From: Peptococcaceae bacterium 1198_IL3148
Lineage (GTDB): Bacteria > Bacillota > Desulfotomaculia > Desulfotomaculales > Desulfohalotomaculaceae
NCBI GenBank assembly: GCA_036763105.1
Contig: JBAIYS010000012.1
Span: 38,850-102,849, forward strand
Length of the DNA stretch: 64,000 nucleotides
Direction of reading: 5' to 3'
Part shown: positions 9,532-18,283 of the stretch, in pieces
Position numbering within the stretch: position 1 is the first letter of the stretch
Layout of the letters: every line of letters starts with the position of its first letter
Notes under the pieces: generated by a model
What the model was told of the DNA's origin: nothing
Databases searched by the model: none
What the model saw: the letters and a program-made list of their open reading frames with translations, nothing else
Program-made: the position numbers and the translations under genes

Positions 9532-9545
9532 ACGGGGGTTATATA

Positions 9546-12077
9546 ATGCAAAAGCCCGAACTTTTAGCTCCGGCCGGTTCATGGGAGGCGCTGGTGGCGG
9601 CTGTTCAAAATGGAGCAGACGCTGTATATTTCGGTGGCAAAGCCTTTAATGCCCGGTATTCGGCCACCAATTTTGATGATGATCAATTGGTCAAGGCGGT
9701 GGAATATTGCCATGTCCGTGGAGTTAAGGTTTATGTGACAGTAAATATCATTTTGTCCGATACTGAATTGAAGGAAGCTTTGACTTTTCTGCATTTTCTG
9801 CACAACAGTAGGGTAGATGCCATCATAGTTCAAGATCTGGGCTTAGCTAAACTGGCCCGCCAAGTGGTGCCCGAATTGCCGCTCCATGCCAGCACCCAAA
9901 TGACGGTGCACAATGCCGCTGGGGTAGAATTATTACAGCAGTATGGTTTTGAACGGATTGTATTGTCCCGGGAGATGGAATTGGAGAACATTGCCCAAAT
10001 TAAAAGGGAAACCGGTGCCGATTTGGAAACCTTTATCCACGGGGCATTATGTGTTTGCTATTCCGGACAATGCTTGATGTCCAGTATGATTGGTGGCCGC
10101 AGCGGCAACCGGGGTAGATGTGCCCAACCCTGCCGTTTACAGTATCAGTTGGTTGACCACCGGGGCAAGTCTTTGGTTGACACCGGGGCGGTGGGGGATT
10201 ATTTACTAAGCCCTCGCGACATCAACCTGAGCGCCCATGTGCCGGACTTAATCAGGGCTGGTATAAATTCCTTCAAGGTGGAAGGTCGCATGAAGCGTCC
10301 AGAATATGTGGCCACCGTTATCAGGGTCTATCGCCAGTTAATTGATAAGGCTTTGGCCGGCGGGGAATTCAATGTGGAGCCTAGAGAAGCAAAGGATTTG
10401 GAACAAATCTTTAATCGTGACTTTTCCACCGGCTATTTTTATGGTAACCCTGGCGGTGAATTAATGAGCTACAAGCGCCCCAATAACCGAGGAATACTAT
10501 TGGGTCGAGTAAAAAGATTTAGCAAAGACAGCAACCTGGTGGAGCTGGCACTGCACGAACCACTGCGGGTGGGAGATGGCATTGAGGTTTGGGTCACCCA
10601 AGGTGGTCGGGTGGGCACCGAGGTGTCCCGCATTATTATGCAGGGCAGCCAAGTGGAGAGTGCCCCGGCCGGTGCCAACGTTTGGGTGGATATTCGGGGA
10701 AAAGTGCGCCCGGGAGACCGGGTGTTTAAAACCAACGACGCCCAGTTAATGCAACAGGCTAAGTTGAGTTATACCTCCAGTAAAGAACTGAAAAAGATTC
10801 CACTTAAGTTTACAGTTAAAGCCAGTGTGGGCGAACCGCTGTACATTAAAGTGGCGGATCCGATGGGCAATTGGGCCGAGCATTCCTCAATAGAAGTGGG
10901 CCAACCGGCAGAAAAAAGACCTTTGACAGAGGATTTTTTGGCTGCGCAATTGAATCGTCTAGGTAACACTCCCTTTTCCCTAGGGGAACTGGACAGTGAT
11001 ATTCAAGGGCAAGTAATGTTTCCCATGAGTGTTATCAACGAACAGCGCCGGACGGTGTTGGAACTATTGGAACAGCATCGCAGGGGTACCCGCAGTAAAA
11101 CCGTCGATAAAGGGGTTTTTAAACAACGACTGACCGAAGCGCTGGCAGATTTAGAACAGCATAACCCCGGCGGCAAAAGAAACCGCCCTAAATTGGCGGT
11201 AAACGTCACTGAACTGGCAACGTTGAAGGCAGTGGTGGATGCCGGGGCAGACATTGTCTATTTTGGCGGCGAAAGCTATCGCTCCCAGAAGGCCATTACA
11301 CCCGAGGACATCAAAAGTGCTACTGCCTATTGCAACAAGCACGGGGTTGAATTTGTACTGTCGTCACCCCGAATTTTGCAAGATCAAGAACTAAATCGGT
11401 TTATAAATTTTATAGGCAAAGTTATACCTAATGTTAGCAAAGTGCTGGTGGGCAACCTGGGCCTACTTAAAGAGCTTAAAGATAACCATCAGCTGCAGCT
11501 AATTGCGGATTTCTCTTTTAGTGTGTTTAATCGGGCTGCTGCCGCCATGTTGGCGGAACAAGGGGTGGTTCGGGTCACCCTTTCGCCGGAACTGACCATG
11601 GGACAAATAAAGGAATTTGCCGCCAATACCGCCATGCCATTGGAGGTGATGGTGCATGGGGCATTGCCGTTAATGGTCACCAGGTACTGTGCTATGGGCA
11701 GTTTGCTGGGCGGATTAACCAGCCAAAATAAGTGTTCTGGTCCTTGCCGCAATCAATCCTGCGGTTTGAAAGACCGTAAAGGGATTGTGTTTCCCATTAA
11801 AGTGGACCAGTATTGCCACCAGCATATTTTTAATTCTAAAGAGCTGTGTATGATTGAAGATATTGGCCCGCTGGCAGCGGCAGGTTTATCGGTACTGCGC
11901 ATAGATGCCCGGATTGTCAATGCAGAACGGGCTAAGCATATTGTGCAAGCCTATCGGAATGTATTGAGGTTTTACCCAGATCAGGAGTGGTATGAAATTG
12001 CAGCCAATGCTAAGGCGGAACTAGAAAAGGAGTCAATGGGATTCACCAAGGGTCACTATTATCGTGGAATAATATAA
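9546..12077 (+). CDS. Peptidase U32 family protein (long form, DUF3656-type)
   Basis: An 843-residue U32 protein. The N-terminal half has the canonical LAPAGSWEALVAAVQNGADAVYFGG start, HGALCVCYSGQCLMSS, and NRGRCAQPCRLQY cysteine motifs that bind an Fe-S cluster in the family. A second, partly duplicated U32-like half (AVNVTELATLKAVVDAGAD and a CAMGS...CSGPCRNQSC cysteine set) forms the C-terminus. Long U32 proteins act in RNA hydroxylation (RlhA type) rather than proteolysis where studied. The start follows a GGGGG site and lies 14 bp after the NIF3-like gene. Confidence 0.9.
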   Translation: MQKPELLAPAGSWEALVAAVQNGADAVYFGGKAFNARYSATNFDDDQLVKAVEYCHVRGVKVYVTVNIILSDTELKEALTFLHFLHNSRVDAIIVQDLGLAKLARQVVPELPLHASTQMTVHNAAGVELLQQYGFERIVLSREMELENIAQIKRETGADLETFIHGALCVCYSGQCLMSSMIGGRSGNRGRCAQPCRLQYQLVDHRGKSLVDTGAVGDYLLSPRDINLSAHVPDLIRAGINSFKVEGRMKRPEYVATVIRVYRQLIDKALAGGEFNVEPREAKDLEQIFNRDFSTGYFYGNPGGELMSYKRPNNRGILLGRVKRFSKDSNLVELALHEPLRVGDGIEVWVTQGGRVGTEVSRIIMQGSQVESAPAGANVWVDIRGKVRPGDRVFKTNDAQLMQQAKLSYTSSKELKKIPLKFTVKASVGEPLYIKVADPMGNWAEHSSIEVGQPAEKRPLTEDFLAAQLNRLGNTPFSLGELDSDIQGQVMFPMSVINEQRRTVLELLEQHRRGTRSKTVDKGVFKQRLTEALADLEQHNPGGKRNRPKLAVNVTELATLKAVVDAGADIVYFGGESYRSQKAITPEDIKSATAYCNKHGVEFVLSSPRILQDQELNRFINFIGKVIPNVSKVLVGNLGLLKELKDNHQLQLIADFSFSVFNRAAAAMLAEQGVVRVTLSPELTMGQIKEFAANTAMPLEVMVHGALPLMVTRYCAMGSLLGGLTSQNKCSGPCRNQSCGLKDRKGIVFPIKVDQYCHQHIFNSKELCMIEDIGPLAAAGLSVLRIDARIVNAERAKHIVQAYRNVLRFYPDQEWYEIAANAKAELEKESMGFTKGHYYRGII

Positions 12078-12087
12078 GGGGAGTTTT

Positions 12088-14439
12088 ATGGACGAAAGAA
12101 CTTTTGCCAGATTGGAATTTCAAAAGGTGCGCCAGCGCTTAGCTGAACATGCCGGTTCTGCCCTGGGGCGAGAACTAGCAGAGCAACTGACGCCCAGTAC
12201 CAATTATGATACAGTGCTGGCTTGGCAGGCAGAAACCACCCAGGCCAGCAATTTGTTGCGCTTTGAGCCCACAGCAGAACTTGGCGGCTGGCAGGACATT
12301 CGCAATCAAATTTTGCGGTTAAAAAGAGATGCTCTATTATCGGCAGAAGAGTTGTATCCGGTGGGGACAACGCTGGCCGCTTCCCGGCGCATTAAAACAT
12401 TTTTGGCGGAGCGCAGTGAGACCTACCCGGTGTTGGCTGAGATAGCGATGGGCCTGGCCAGTTTGCCTGCGGTGGAAAAGGCTATCTTAGCAGCGATCTT
12501 ACCCGGTGGCGAACTGGATGACCATGCCTCACCGGAGTTGTATCAAATTCGGCGACGGATGGCCAGCGCTCAAACCAAGGTTAAAGAGCGCTTAGATGCC
12601 ATTATTAGATCGCCTGAAAAACAGAAGTATTTGCAGGAGGCCATTGTCACCATTCGGGGCGATCGCTACGTGGTGCCGGTGAAACAAGAGTACCGAGGGC
12701 AGATACCTGGTATAGTGCACGATCAATCCGCCAGTGGCGCCACGGTATATATTGAGCCAATGGCAGTGGTGGAAGCCAATAACGAAGTGCGCCAATTGAT
12801 GGCTGCAGAAAAGCAGGAAATCCAACGCATTTTGGTTCATCTAAGCAGTTTAGCAGCGGGAGTGGTGGATGAACTGAGCTTAGCTATGGATTCATTGGGA
12901 CATTTGGATTTTGTGTTGGCCAAAGCCAATTACGGTCGCAAACTAAATGCTTGGCAGCCAAAGATTAGTCCCCAACCGAAATTAAACCTCGTCAAAGCCC
13001 GCCATCCATTATTGACCGGCGAGGTGGTGCCGGTGACCGTTTGGTTAGGCGAAGATTTCACCACCATGGTGATTACCGGTCCCAATACCGGTGGTAAAAC
13101 TGTTACGTTAAAAACGGTGGGATTAATGGTGTTAATGACCCAGTCTGGCTTACATGTGCCGGCGGAGGATGGTTCCGAGGTGGGCATTTTCAGTCAGGTG
13201 TTTGCTGATATTGGCGATGAACAGAGCATTGAGCAGTCGTTAAGTACCTTTTCATCCCATATGAGTAACATTGTCGGTATTATCAATCAGGCCGATGACC
13301 GCAGTTTGGTGTTGGTTGATGAATTGGGTTCTGGCACAGATCCCACCGAAGGGGCGGCGCTAGCTCAATCAATTTTAGAGTATCTGCACAAAATTGGGGC
13401 GCGCACCATTGCCACCACTCACTACAGCGAACTAAAGAATTTTGCCTATGCCAATCAGGGGGTAGAAAACGCCAGTGTTGAATTTAACAGTGAGACGCTA
13501 AGGCCAACTTACCGTTTGCTAATTGGTAAGCCTGGGCGCAGTAACGCCTTTGAAATCGCTCAGCGGCTGGGGCTGTCAGAGCACTTGGTACAGCGGGCCC
13601 GGGGATATTTAACCGAAGAGCAAATTGAGGCGGCAGAGTTAATGCAAAAAATGGAGCGCACCCAGCAGGAGGCCGAAAAAGAAAGACAACAGGCCGTGAA
13701 GTTGCGATTGGAAACGGAACAATTAAAAGAGCGCTATCAGAAATTAGAAGAACAGCTCAATGCCCGCAAAGCGGATATTATTAATAAAGCCCAAGAAGAG
13801 GCCCAGCAGATTATTAAACAGGCCCGGCAGCAATCTGAGGATATCATTAAAGAGTTAAGGGAGAAACTGGCAGAACAGAGTACCCGGGAACGGGAAGAAG
13901 CAATTAAACAAGCCCGAGAGAAAATCTATAATCTATATGACAAGGGCATGAAGAAAAGAATTAAACGTACCCAAACTTTCCAACCGCCCAAACAATTACA
14001 ACCGGGGGATGAGGTCTATCTACCCCAGTATAATCAAAAGGGATATGTGTTGGATATTGGTGACAAAGGCGTTTTGGTGCAGGCCGGTATTTTAAAGTTA
14101 ACGGTGCCCAAAAACCAGTTGCAAAAGGTTGAACAACCAAAGGTAAATCCTGGCCAAAGCCAAGTGGGGAGAGTGGTGATGGAAAAGGCCCAAAAAATCA
14201 GTCCCAACTTGGATATGCGTGGCATGACGGCGGACGAAGGTTTGCTAGAAATGGAAAAATATTTGGATGACGCTTACATCGCCGGTTTAAAACAGGTGAA
14301 TCTAATTCACGGTAAAGGGACCGGCGCCCTGAGGGCAGCAGTACATCGAGAACTGAAAGATAACCCGCGAGTAAAAAAGTTCCGCCTCGGAGAACTAAGC
14401 GAAGGCGGTGCCGGGGTCACCGTGGTGGAACTGAAGTAA
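12088..14439 (+). CDS. mutS2: Endonuclease MutS2
   Basis: A 783-residue MutS2/MutSB. It has a MutS-type ATPase with Walker A GPNTGGKTVTLKTVGL and Walker B LVLVDELGSGTDPTEGAAL, a long lysine/glutamate coiled coil (about residues 515-630), a KOW-like segment (LQPGDEVYLPQYNQKGYVLDI), and a C-terminal Smr nuclease domain (LDMRGMTADEGLLEMEKYL then LIHGKGTGALR). MutS2 acts in recombination control and, in Bacillus, on collided ribosomes. Its ATG follows the U32 stop by 10 bp with a GGGGAG site. The intact LDMRG and GKGTG motifs suggest an active Smr domain. Confidence 0.96.
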   Translation: MDERTFARLEFQKVRQRLAEHAGSALGRELAEQLTPSTNYDTVLAWQAETTQASNLLRFEPTAELGGWQDIRNQILRLKRDALLSAEELYPVGTTLAASRRIKTFLAERSETYPVLAEIAMGLASLPAVEKAILAAILPGGELDDHASPELYQIRRRMASAQTKVKERLDAIIRSPEKQKYLQEAIVTIRGDRYVVPVKQEYRGQIPGIVHDQSASGATVYIEPMAVVEANNEVRQLMAAEKQEIQRILVHLSSLAAGVVDELSLAMDSLGHLDFVLAKANYGRKLNAWQPKISPQPKLNLVKARHPLLTGEVVPVTVWLGEDFTTMVITGPNTGGKTVTLKTVGLMVLMTQSGLHVPAEDGSEVGIFSQVFADIGDEQSIEQSLSTFSSHMSNIVGIINQADDRSLVLVDELGSGTDPTEGAALAQSILEYLHKIGARTIATTHYSELKNFAYANQGVENASVEFNSETLRPTYRLLIGKPGRSNAFEIAQRLGLSEHLVQRARGYLTEEQIEAAELMQKMERTQQEAEKERQQAVKLRLETEQLKERYQKLEEQLNARKADIINKAQEEAQQIIKQARQQSEDIIKELREKLAEQSTREREEAIKQAREKIYNLYDKGMKKRIKRTQTFQPPKQLQPGDEVYLPQYNQKGYVLDIGDKGVLVQAGILKLTVPKNQLQKVEQPKVNPGQSQVGRVVMEKAQKISPNLDMRGMTADEGLLEMEKYLDDAYIAGLKQVNLIHGKGTGALRAAVHRELKDNPRVKKFRLGELSEGGAGVTVVELK

Positions 14440-14470
14440 AATTGTTTAAAATCAAATACTCGCCTGTTTT

Positions 14471-14584
14471 TTGTAGGGGCTCAATTTATTGAGCCCGTTT
14501 AAACGCAACTTTTTGCGCATAGAGCAAAACCTTTGCTTAATAATTAACGTTGTTTGATGGGCTTGATAAATCCAGCCTCTACAA
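14471..14584. repeat. Paired-palindrome intergenic repeat, copy A
   Basis: The element begins TGTAGGGGCTCAATTTATTG, a palindrome (GGGCTCAAT/ATTGAGCCC), and ends with an inverted relative (GGGCTTGATAAATC ... CCTCTACA). Between them is a spacer with TTGCGCATAGAGCAAAACC. A clearly related copy lies at 35735-35844. It fills most of the gap between mutS2 and proC. Confidence 0.75.
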
Positions 14585-14643
14585 AAAGCGATGCAAGAGG
14601 GTCGTTTTCTACACATGCTTATATTGAGAATTTAATTAATGCC

Positions 14644-14678
14644 AAAAATCAGCCACTTTAGAAGTTGGCTGATTTTTT
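14644..14678 (-). terminator. Terminator of proBAC
   Basis: AAAAATCAGCCA at 14644-14655 pairs with TTGGCTGATTTTT at 14665-14677. The proC stop codon lies in the loop. A/T runs on both sides make it usable in either direction, so it could also stop transcripts coming from mutS2. Confidence 0.85.
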
Positions 14679-15512
14679 AGCATCATTTTGCACATATTGT
14701 TGACCCAGCTCCTTCGAGCGGTTGGTGGCACTAACAACGGCGTGCTCAATGGCTTGTTGGAAATTATAGCGTTCCAGTTCCTTTAATCCCGCCATGGTGG
14801 TGCCGTTGGGTGATGTCACCTGTTTTCTTAATACTTCAGGGTTTTCGCCGGTTTCGATTAACATGCGGGCAGCGCCAATTAACGTTTTTAATACCAGAGG
14901 CCGAGCCAATTCCCGGGGGATACCAGTGGCTTCACCAGCCTTTTCCATTGCTTCCACCAGGTAATATATATAAGCAGGGCCGCTGCCCGATAATCCAGTC
15001 ACCGCATCCAGCAGTTCTTCATCAAATACCACAACTTCACCGACGATGGTAAATATTTCCTTAGCCAGTTCTAACTGTTCTGGGCTGACATACTGCCCAG
15101 AGGTTAGTCCGGTGGCAGACTCCAGCACAGCACAGGAGGTGTTGGGCATTGCCCGCACCACAGGCACTTTAATGCCCAGCGTATCCTCAATCAAAGTGGT
15201 GGTAATGCCAGCCAATACCGAAATGATTAAGTGATTTTCAGTGATGGAATCTTTTAGCTCTGCTAAAACGCTAAAAACATCTTGGGGCTTGATGGCCAAC
15301 ACAATGATATTGGCTTCACTGGCGGCAGCCTTTTTATCCGTTACCGGAACAATGCCGTAGTATTGACGTAGAAACTGCAGCCGTTGAGTATTACTTCTAT
15401 TGGTTACCCAAATTTCACCGGGGCGAATCTGTTCTGTTGACAATAAACCTTTCATAATTGATTCAGCTATATTGCCGGCACCAACAAATAAAAATTGATT
15501 ACCTGCTAACAA
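14658..15512 (-). CDS. proC: Pyrroline-5-carboxylate reductase
   Basis: A 284-residue ProC that reduces pyrroline-5-carboxylate to proline with NAD(P)H. The N-terminal Rossmann fold carries FVGAGNIAESIMKG; the C-terminal half has the family signature region AVTGLSGSGPAYIYYLVEAM and TSPNGTTMAGL. The start is TTG with GAGGAG 8 bases upstream. It follows proA by 35 bp and is the last gene of a proline operon that begins with a proline T-box. Confidence 0.96.
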   Translation of the reverse strand: MLAGNQFLFVGAGNIAESIMKGLLSTEQIRPGEIWVTNRSNTQRLQFLRQYYGIVPVTDKKAAASEANIIVLAIKPQDVFSVLAELKDSITENHLIISVLAGITTTLIEDTLGIKVPVVRAMPNTSCAVLESATGLTSGQYVSPEQLELAKEIFTIVGEVVVFDEELLDAVTGLSGSGPAYIYYLVEAMEKAGEATGIPRELARPLVLKTLIGAARMLIETGENPEVLRKQVTSPNGTTMAGLKELERYNFQQAIEHAVVSATNRSKELGQQYVQNDAKKSANF

Positions 15513-15547
15513 AATAATTACTCCTCTCTTGACCTGACACGGCTGTC

Positions 15548-16795
15548 TTATGCTCTGGTTTGACCGGTGCCTTGGATTATATATTTATAACTGGTTAATT
15601 CCTTTAGCCCCATTGGTCCCCGGGCGTGTAATTTTTGGGTGCTGATGCCTATTTCGGCACCAAAACCAAATTCAAAGCCATCGGTGAACCTGGTGGAGGC
15701 GTTGTGGTAAACTGCCGCAGCATCGATGGTGCGCATAAAAATATCAGCAGTTGCTTGGTTGTTGGTGACAATGGCTTCGGAGTGTCCGGTGCTGTGTTGC
15801 TGGATATGACCGATGGCTTCGGCGAGATCTTTAACAATCTTGATCGCGATTGTTGGGGCTATAAACTCTTCGGCCCAATCACTTTCCGTTGCCGGTTGCG
15901 CATCTTTAACCAATTTTAAGGTTTCGGCACAACCGCGGATTTCTACGCCTCTGGCTTTTAATTCCGCGGCTGCTTTGGACAGCCAAGGGGATGCTATGTC
16001 TTGATGCACCACCAGTGATTCTGCAGCATTGCAAACGCCATAACGTTGGCATTTGGCATTAATAATAATATCCAGTGCCATTTGTGGGTCGGCGTCTTTA
16101 TCAACGTAGATATGGCAGTTGCCGACGCCGGTTTCAATTACCGGTACAGTGGCGTTTTGTACCACCCTTTGAATTAAACCAGCCCCGCCCCGGGGAATTA
16201 CTAAATCCATTAGGCCATTTAGTTTTAGCATTTCATCCACCGCCGCTCTGTCGGTGGTATCCACCAATTGCACCACTTCGGCAGAAACATTGGCTTTAGC
16301 CAGACCAGTTTTGATGGCGCTAACCAGTGCTCTGTTGCTATTAATGGCGCTGGAACTACCGCGCAGCACCACAGCACTGCCGGCTTTTAAACACAGGGCG
16401 GCGGCATCCACTGTTACGTTGGGGCGGCCTTCGTAAATGATTCCTACCACACCCATTGGCACCCGTACTTTATTGACGTTGAGACCGTTGGGGCGCGGCC
16501 AGCTTTCAATGGTTTCGCCAATGGGATCGGCCAAAGCCACAACTTGGTGGATGCCTTCAATCATACCGTCGATACGCCCGTCGTCCAGTGCTAACCGATC
16601 TAAAAGTGGTGCACTGAGGCCAGCGGTTTTGCCCTTCTCTAGATCTATTTTGTTAGCTTCAATGATTTGTTGACTATTGACCTTTAGTTGCTCAGCCACC
16701 ATATTTAAAGCATGGTTTTTGATTGCGGTATCTAAAACAGCCAATTCATTGGCTGCTGATTTAGCCTTGATGGCCAGTTCCTTTACTAACGACAT
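15548..16795 (-). CDS. proA: Gamma-glutamyl phosphate reductase
   Basis: A 415-residue aldehyde-dehydrogenase-fold enzyme that reduces gamma-glutamyl phosphate to glutamate semialdehyde with NADPH. The catalytic cysteine lies in IINAKCQRYGVCNAAESLVVH. Also visible are VIYEGRPNVTVDAAALCLKAG and HARGPMGLKELTSYKYI near the end. The start overlaps the end of proB by 10 bp, indicating translational coupling of kinase and reductase, which act on a labile intermediate. Confidence 0.97.
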   Translation of the reverse strand: MSLVKELAIKAKSAANELAVLDTAIKNHALNMVAEQLKVNSQQIIEANKIDLEKGKTAGLSAPLLDRLALDDGRIDGMIEGIHQVVALADPIGETIESWPRPNGLNVNKVRVPMGVVGIIYEGRPNVTVDAAALCLKAGSAVVLRGSSSAINSNRALVSAIKTGLAKANVSAEVVQLVDTTDRAAVDEMLKLNGLMDLVIPRGGAGLIQRVVQNATVPVIETGVGNCHIYVDKDADPQMALDIIINAKCQRYGVCNAAESLVVHQDIASPWLSKAAAELKARGVEIRGCAETLKLVKDAQPATESDWAEEFIAPTIAIKIVKDLAEAIGHIQQHSTGHSEAIVTNNQATADIFMRTIDAAAVYHNASTRFTDGFEFGFGAEIGISTQKLHARGPMGLKELTSYKYIIQGTGQTRA

Positions 16796-17880
16796 GCACT
16801 ACTCCTCCCTTCACAAACTAACCAGTCTCGATTAATAACTTCCAAATTGTGGCGGTGTTTACCGGCCACTAAGCGCAGATCTTCTGAGGACAAGTTTGAT
16901 ATGCCCTTGGCCAGATTTAAATTATCGCTGGTTTTTATTGTAACCACACTGCTGGCAGGAAAGGTACCTTTAACATCCAAAATGCCCACTGCCAGCAAAC
17001 TTTTTTTATCGCGGATAATGGCGTTGGCAGCCCCCTGATCCACAATTATTGTGCCCTTAGGAATACTGCTGAATGCAATCCATTGTTTGCGACTGCGGAG
17101 CGATTCCTTGGCTGGTTCAAAGCGGGTGCCAAATTGTTTGCCGTTGGCGATGGATACAATGTTCTCAGGCCTTTGGGCGCTGGTGACTATGGTGCGAATG
17201 CCGCTACGGGCAGCGATGCGGGCCGCAGATACCTTGGTACGCATGCCGCCGGTACCTACTGCACTGCCACTGCCACCGGCCACTCGTTCTAGTTTTTCGT
17301 CCACTTCTTTAACCACCGGAATGAGTTTGGCGTTAGGGTCTTTCCGCGGATCACCGCTGTATAGGCCCTCGGTGTCAGTTAGGATTACCAACAACTGGGC
17401 TTCGACTAAACCGGCCACCAGCGCGCTTAACGTGTCGTTGTCACCGAAGCGTATTTCGGCAAAGGCAACGGTGTCATTTTCGTTAACCACTGGTAGTACT
17501 TGGTGCCCCAGCAGTGAGTTGATGGTATTGCGGGCATTAATGTATCGCTTCCGGTCAGCCAAATCCTCCCGGGTGAGTAAAACTTGGGCTGTTTTAATGC
17601 CATGGTTTAAGAACAGTTTGTTATATTGTTCCATTAATAGTCCTTGCCCCACGGCAGCAGCCGCCTGCCTCTCGGGCATTGTCAGCTTGGTGCGATCCCA
17701 GCCTAAATGGCCCAGACCCGCCGCCACCGCACCGGAGGAAACCAACACCGGTTGCCAACCAAGGCTATATAATTCAGCAATACTTTTGCTTAAGGCTGCC
17801 ATTTTTTGCATATTCAGCATGCCATGTTCGGTGGTTAAACTGCTGCTGCCAATTTTAATGATGATTCTTTTGCTGTCCAA
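16786..17880 (-). CDS. proB: Glutamate 5-kinase with C-terminal PUA domain
   Basis: A 364-residue ProB that phosphorylates glutamate, the first step of proline synthesis. The amino-acid-kinase domain shows RIIIKIGSSSLT, VSSGAVAAGLGHLGW, and VNENDTVAFAEIRFGDNDTLSA. A PUA domain occupies about the last 80 residues. TTG at 17878-17880 was chosen because AGGAGGT (17888-17894) lies 7 bases upstream; a GTG at 17901 would place this site inside the gene. Feedback inhibition by proline is known for the family; transcription is expected to be governed by the T-box upstream. Confidence 0.95.
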   Translation of the reverse strand: MDSKRIIIKIGSSSLTTEHGMLNMQKMAALSKSIAELYSLGWQPVLVSSGAVAAGLGHLGWDRTKLTMPERQAAAAVGQGLLMEQYNKLFLNHGIKTAQVLLTREDLADRKRYINARNTINSLLGHQVLPVVNENDTVAFAEIRFGDNDTLSALVAGLVEAQLLVILTDTEGLYSGDPRKDPNAKLIPVVKEVDEKLERVAGGSGSAVGTGGMRTKVSAARIAARSGIRTIVTSAQRPENIVSIANGKQFGTRFEPAKESLRSRKQWIAFSSIPKGTIIVDQGAANAIIRDKKSLLAVGILDVKGTFPASSVVTIKTSDNLNLAKGISNLSSEDLRLVAGKHRHNLEVINRDWLVCEGRSSACR

Positions 17881-17925
17881 TTGATTTACCTCCTGAAACA
17901 CCTCTAGAAGTTCCTAGTCAAGAAA

Positions 17926-18168
17926 TAAAAAAACTCCTTCAGTCCTAAGGACGAAAGGAGTTTGCCTTCGTGGTACCACCTTAATTAATGTGCATCTAGC
18001 ACATTCACTTAAGTACCCGGTATCGGGGGTAAAACCGGTTAGGTTAATTCCCTAACTGCTCAGGAGTGGGTTCAGATTTGCTGTTGGAGCACCTTACAGC
18101 CAGCGAATGCTCTCTCTGATCAACAGTTTAAATCTTACTATTCTCCCTCTTGGCGTTGACGTGATAAT
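17926..18168 (-). promoter_or_regulatory. Proline T-box leader of proBAC
   Basis: Read on the minus strand, this leader has a long stem I with an AGAGAGAG segment and a specifier context GAACCCACTC, where CCC (at 18068-18070) is a proline codon. It continues to the T-box AAGGTGGTACCACGAAGG (about 17965-17982) and a terminator, AAACTCCTTTCGTCC with GGACTGAAGGAGTTT, followed by T residues (17930-17963). Uncharged tRNA-Pro should stabilise the antiterminator and turn on proline synthesis. The match to the T-box family is strong; the specifier is inferred from position and operon function. Confidence 0.9.
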
Positions 18169-18174
18169 AACGTA

Positions 18175-18204
18175 ATTATAAATACTTTAAATCGATTATG
18201 TCAA
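18175..18204 (-). promoter_or_regulatory. Sigma-A promoter of the proBAC T-box leader
   Basis: On the minus strand, TTGACA (18199-18204) and TATAAT (18175-18180) are separated by 18 bases. Both boxes are perfect consensus, and the start would be near 18168. Confidence 0.85.
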
Positions 18205-18240
18205 GGGCAGGGTAATGGCTGATATGATGGCTGAAGCAAA

Positions 18241-18276
18241 TTTAAAGCTGACAATCTTGAGATTGCCAGCTTTTTT
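18241..18276 (-). terminator. Terminator of the PBP gene
   Basis: AAAGCTGACAATC and GATTGCCAGCTTT (18244-18256 and 18261-18273) form a 13-position stem with one mismatch, next to A/T runs on both sides. It follows the PBP stop and precedes the proBAC promoter. Confidence 0.75.
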
Positions 18277-18283
18277 GGGTAAC

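Noticed and set aside
17051..17884. Long plus-strand frame (277 codons) opposite proB
   Set aside because: Shadow of proB on the other strand, with no ribosome-binding site or family motif.
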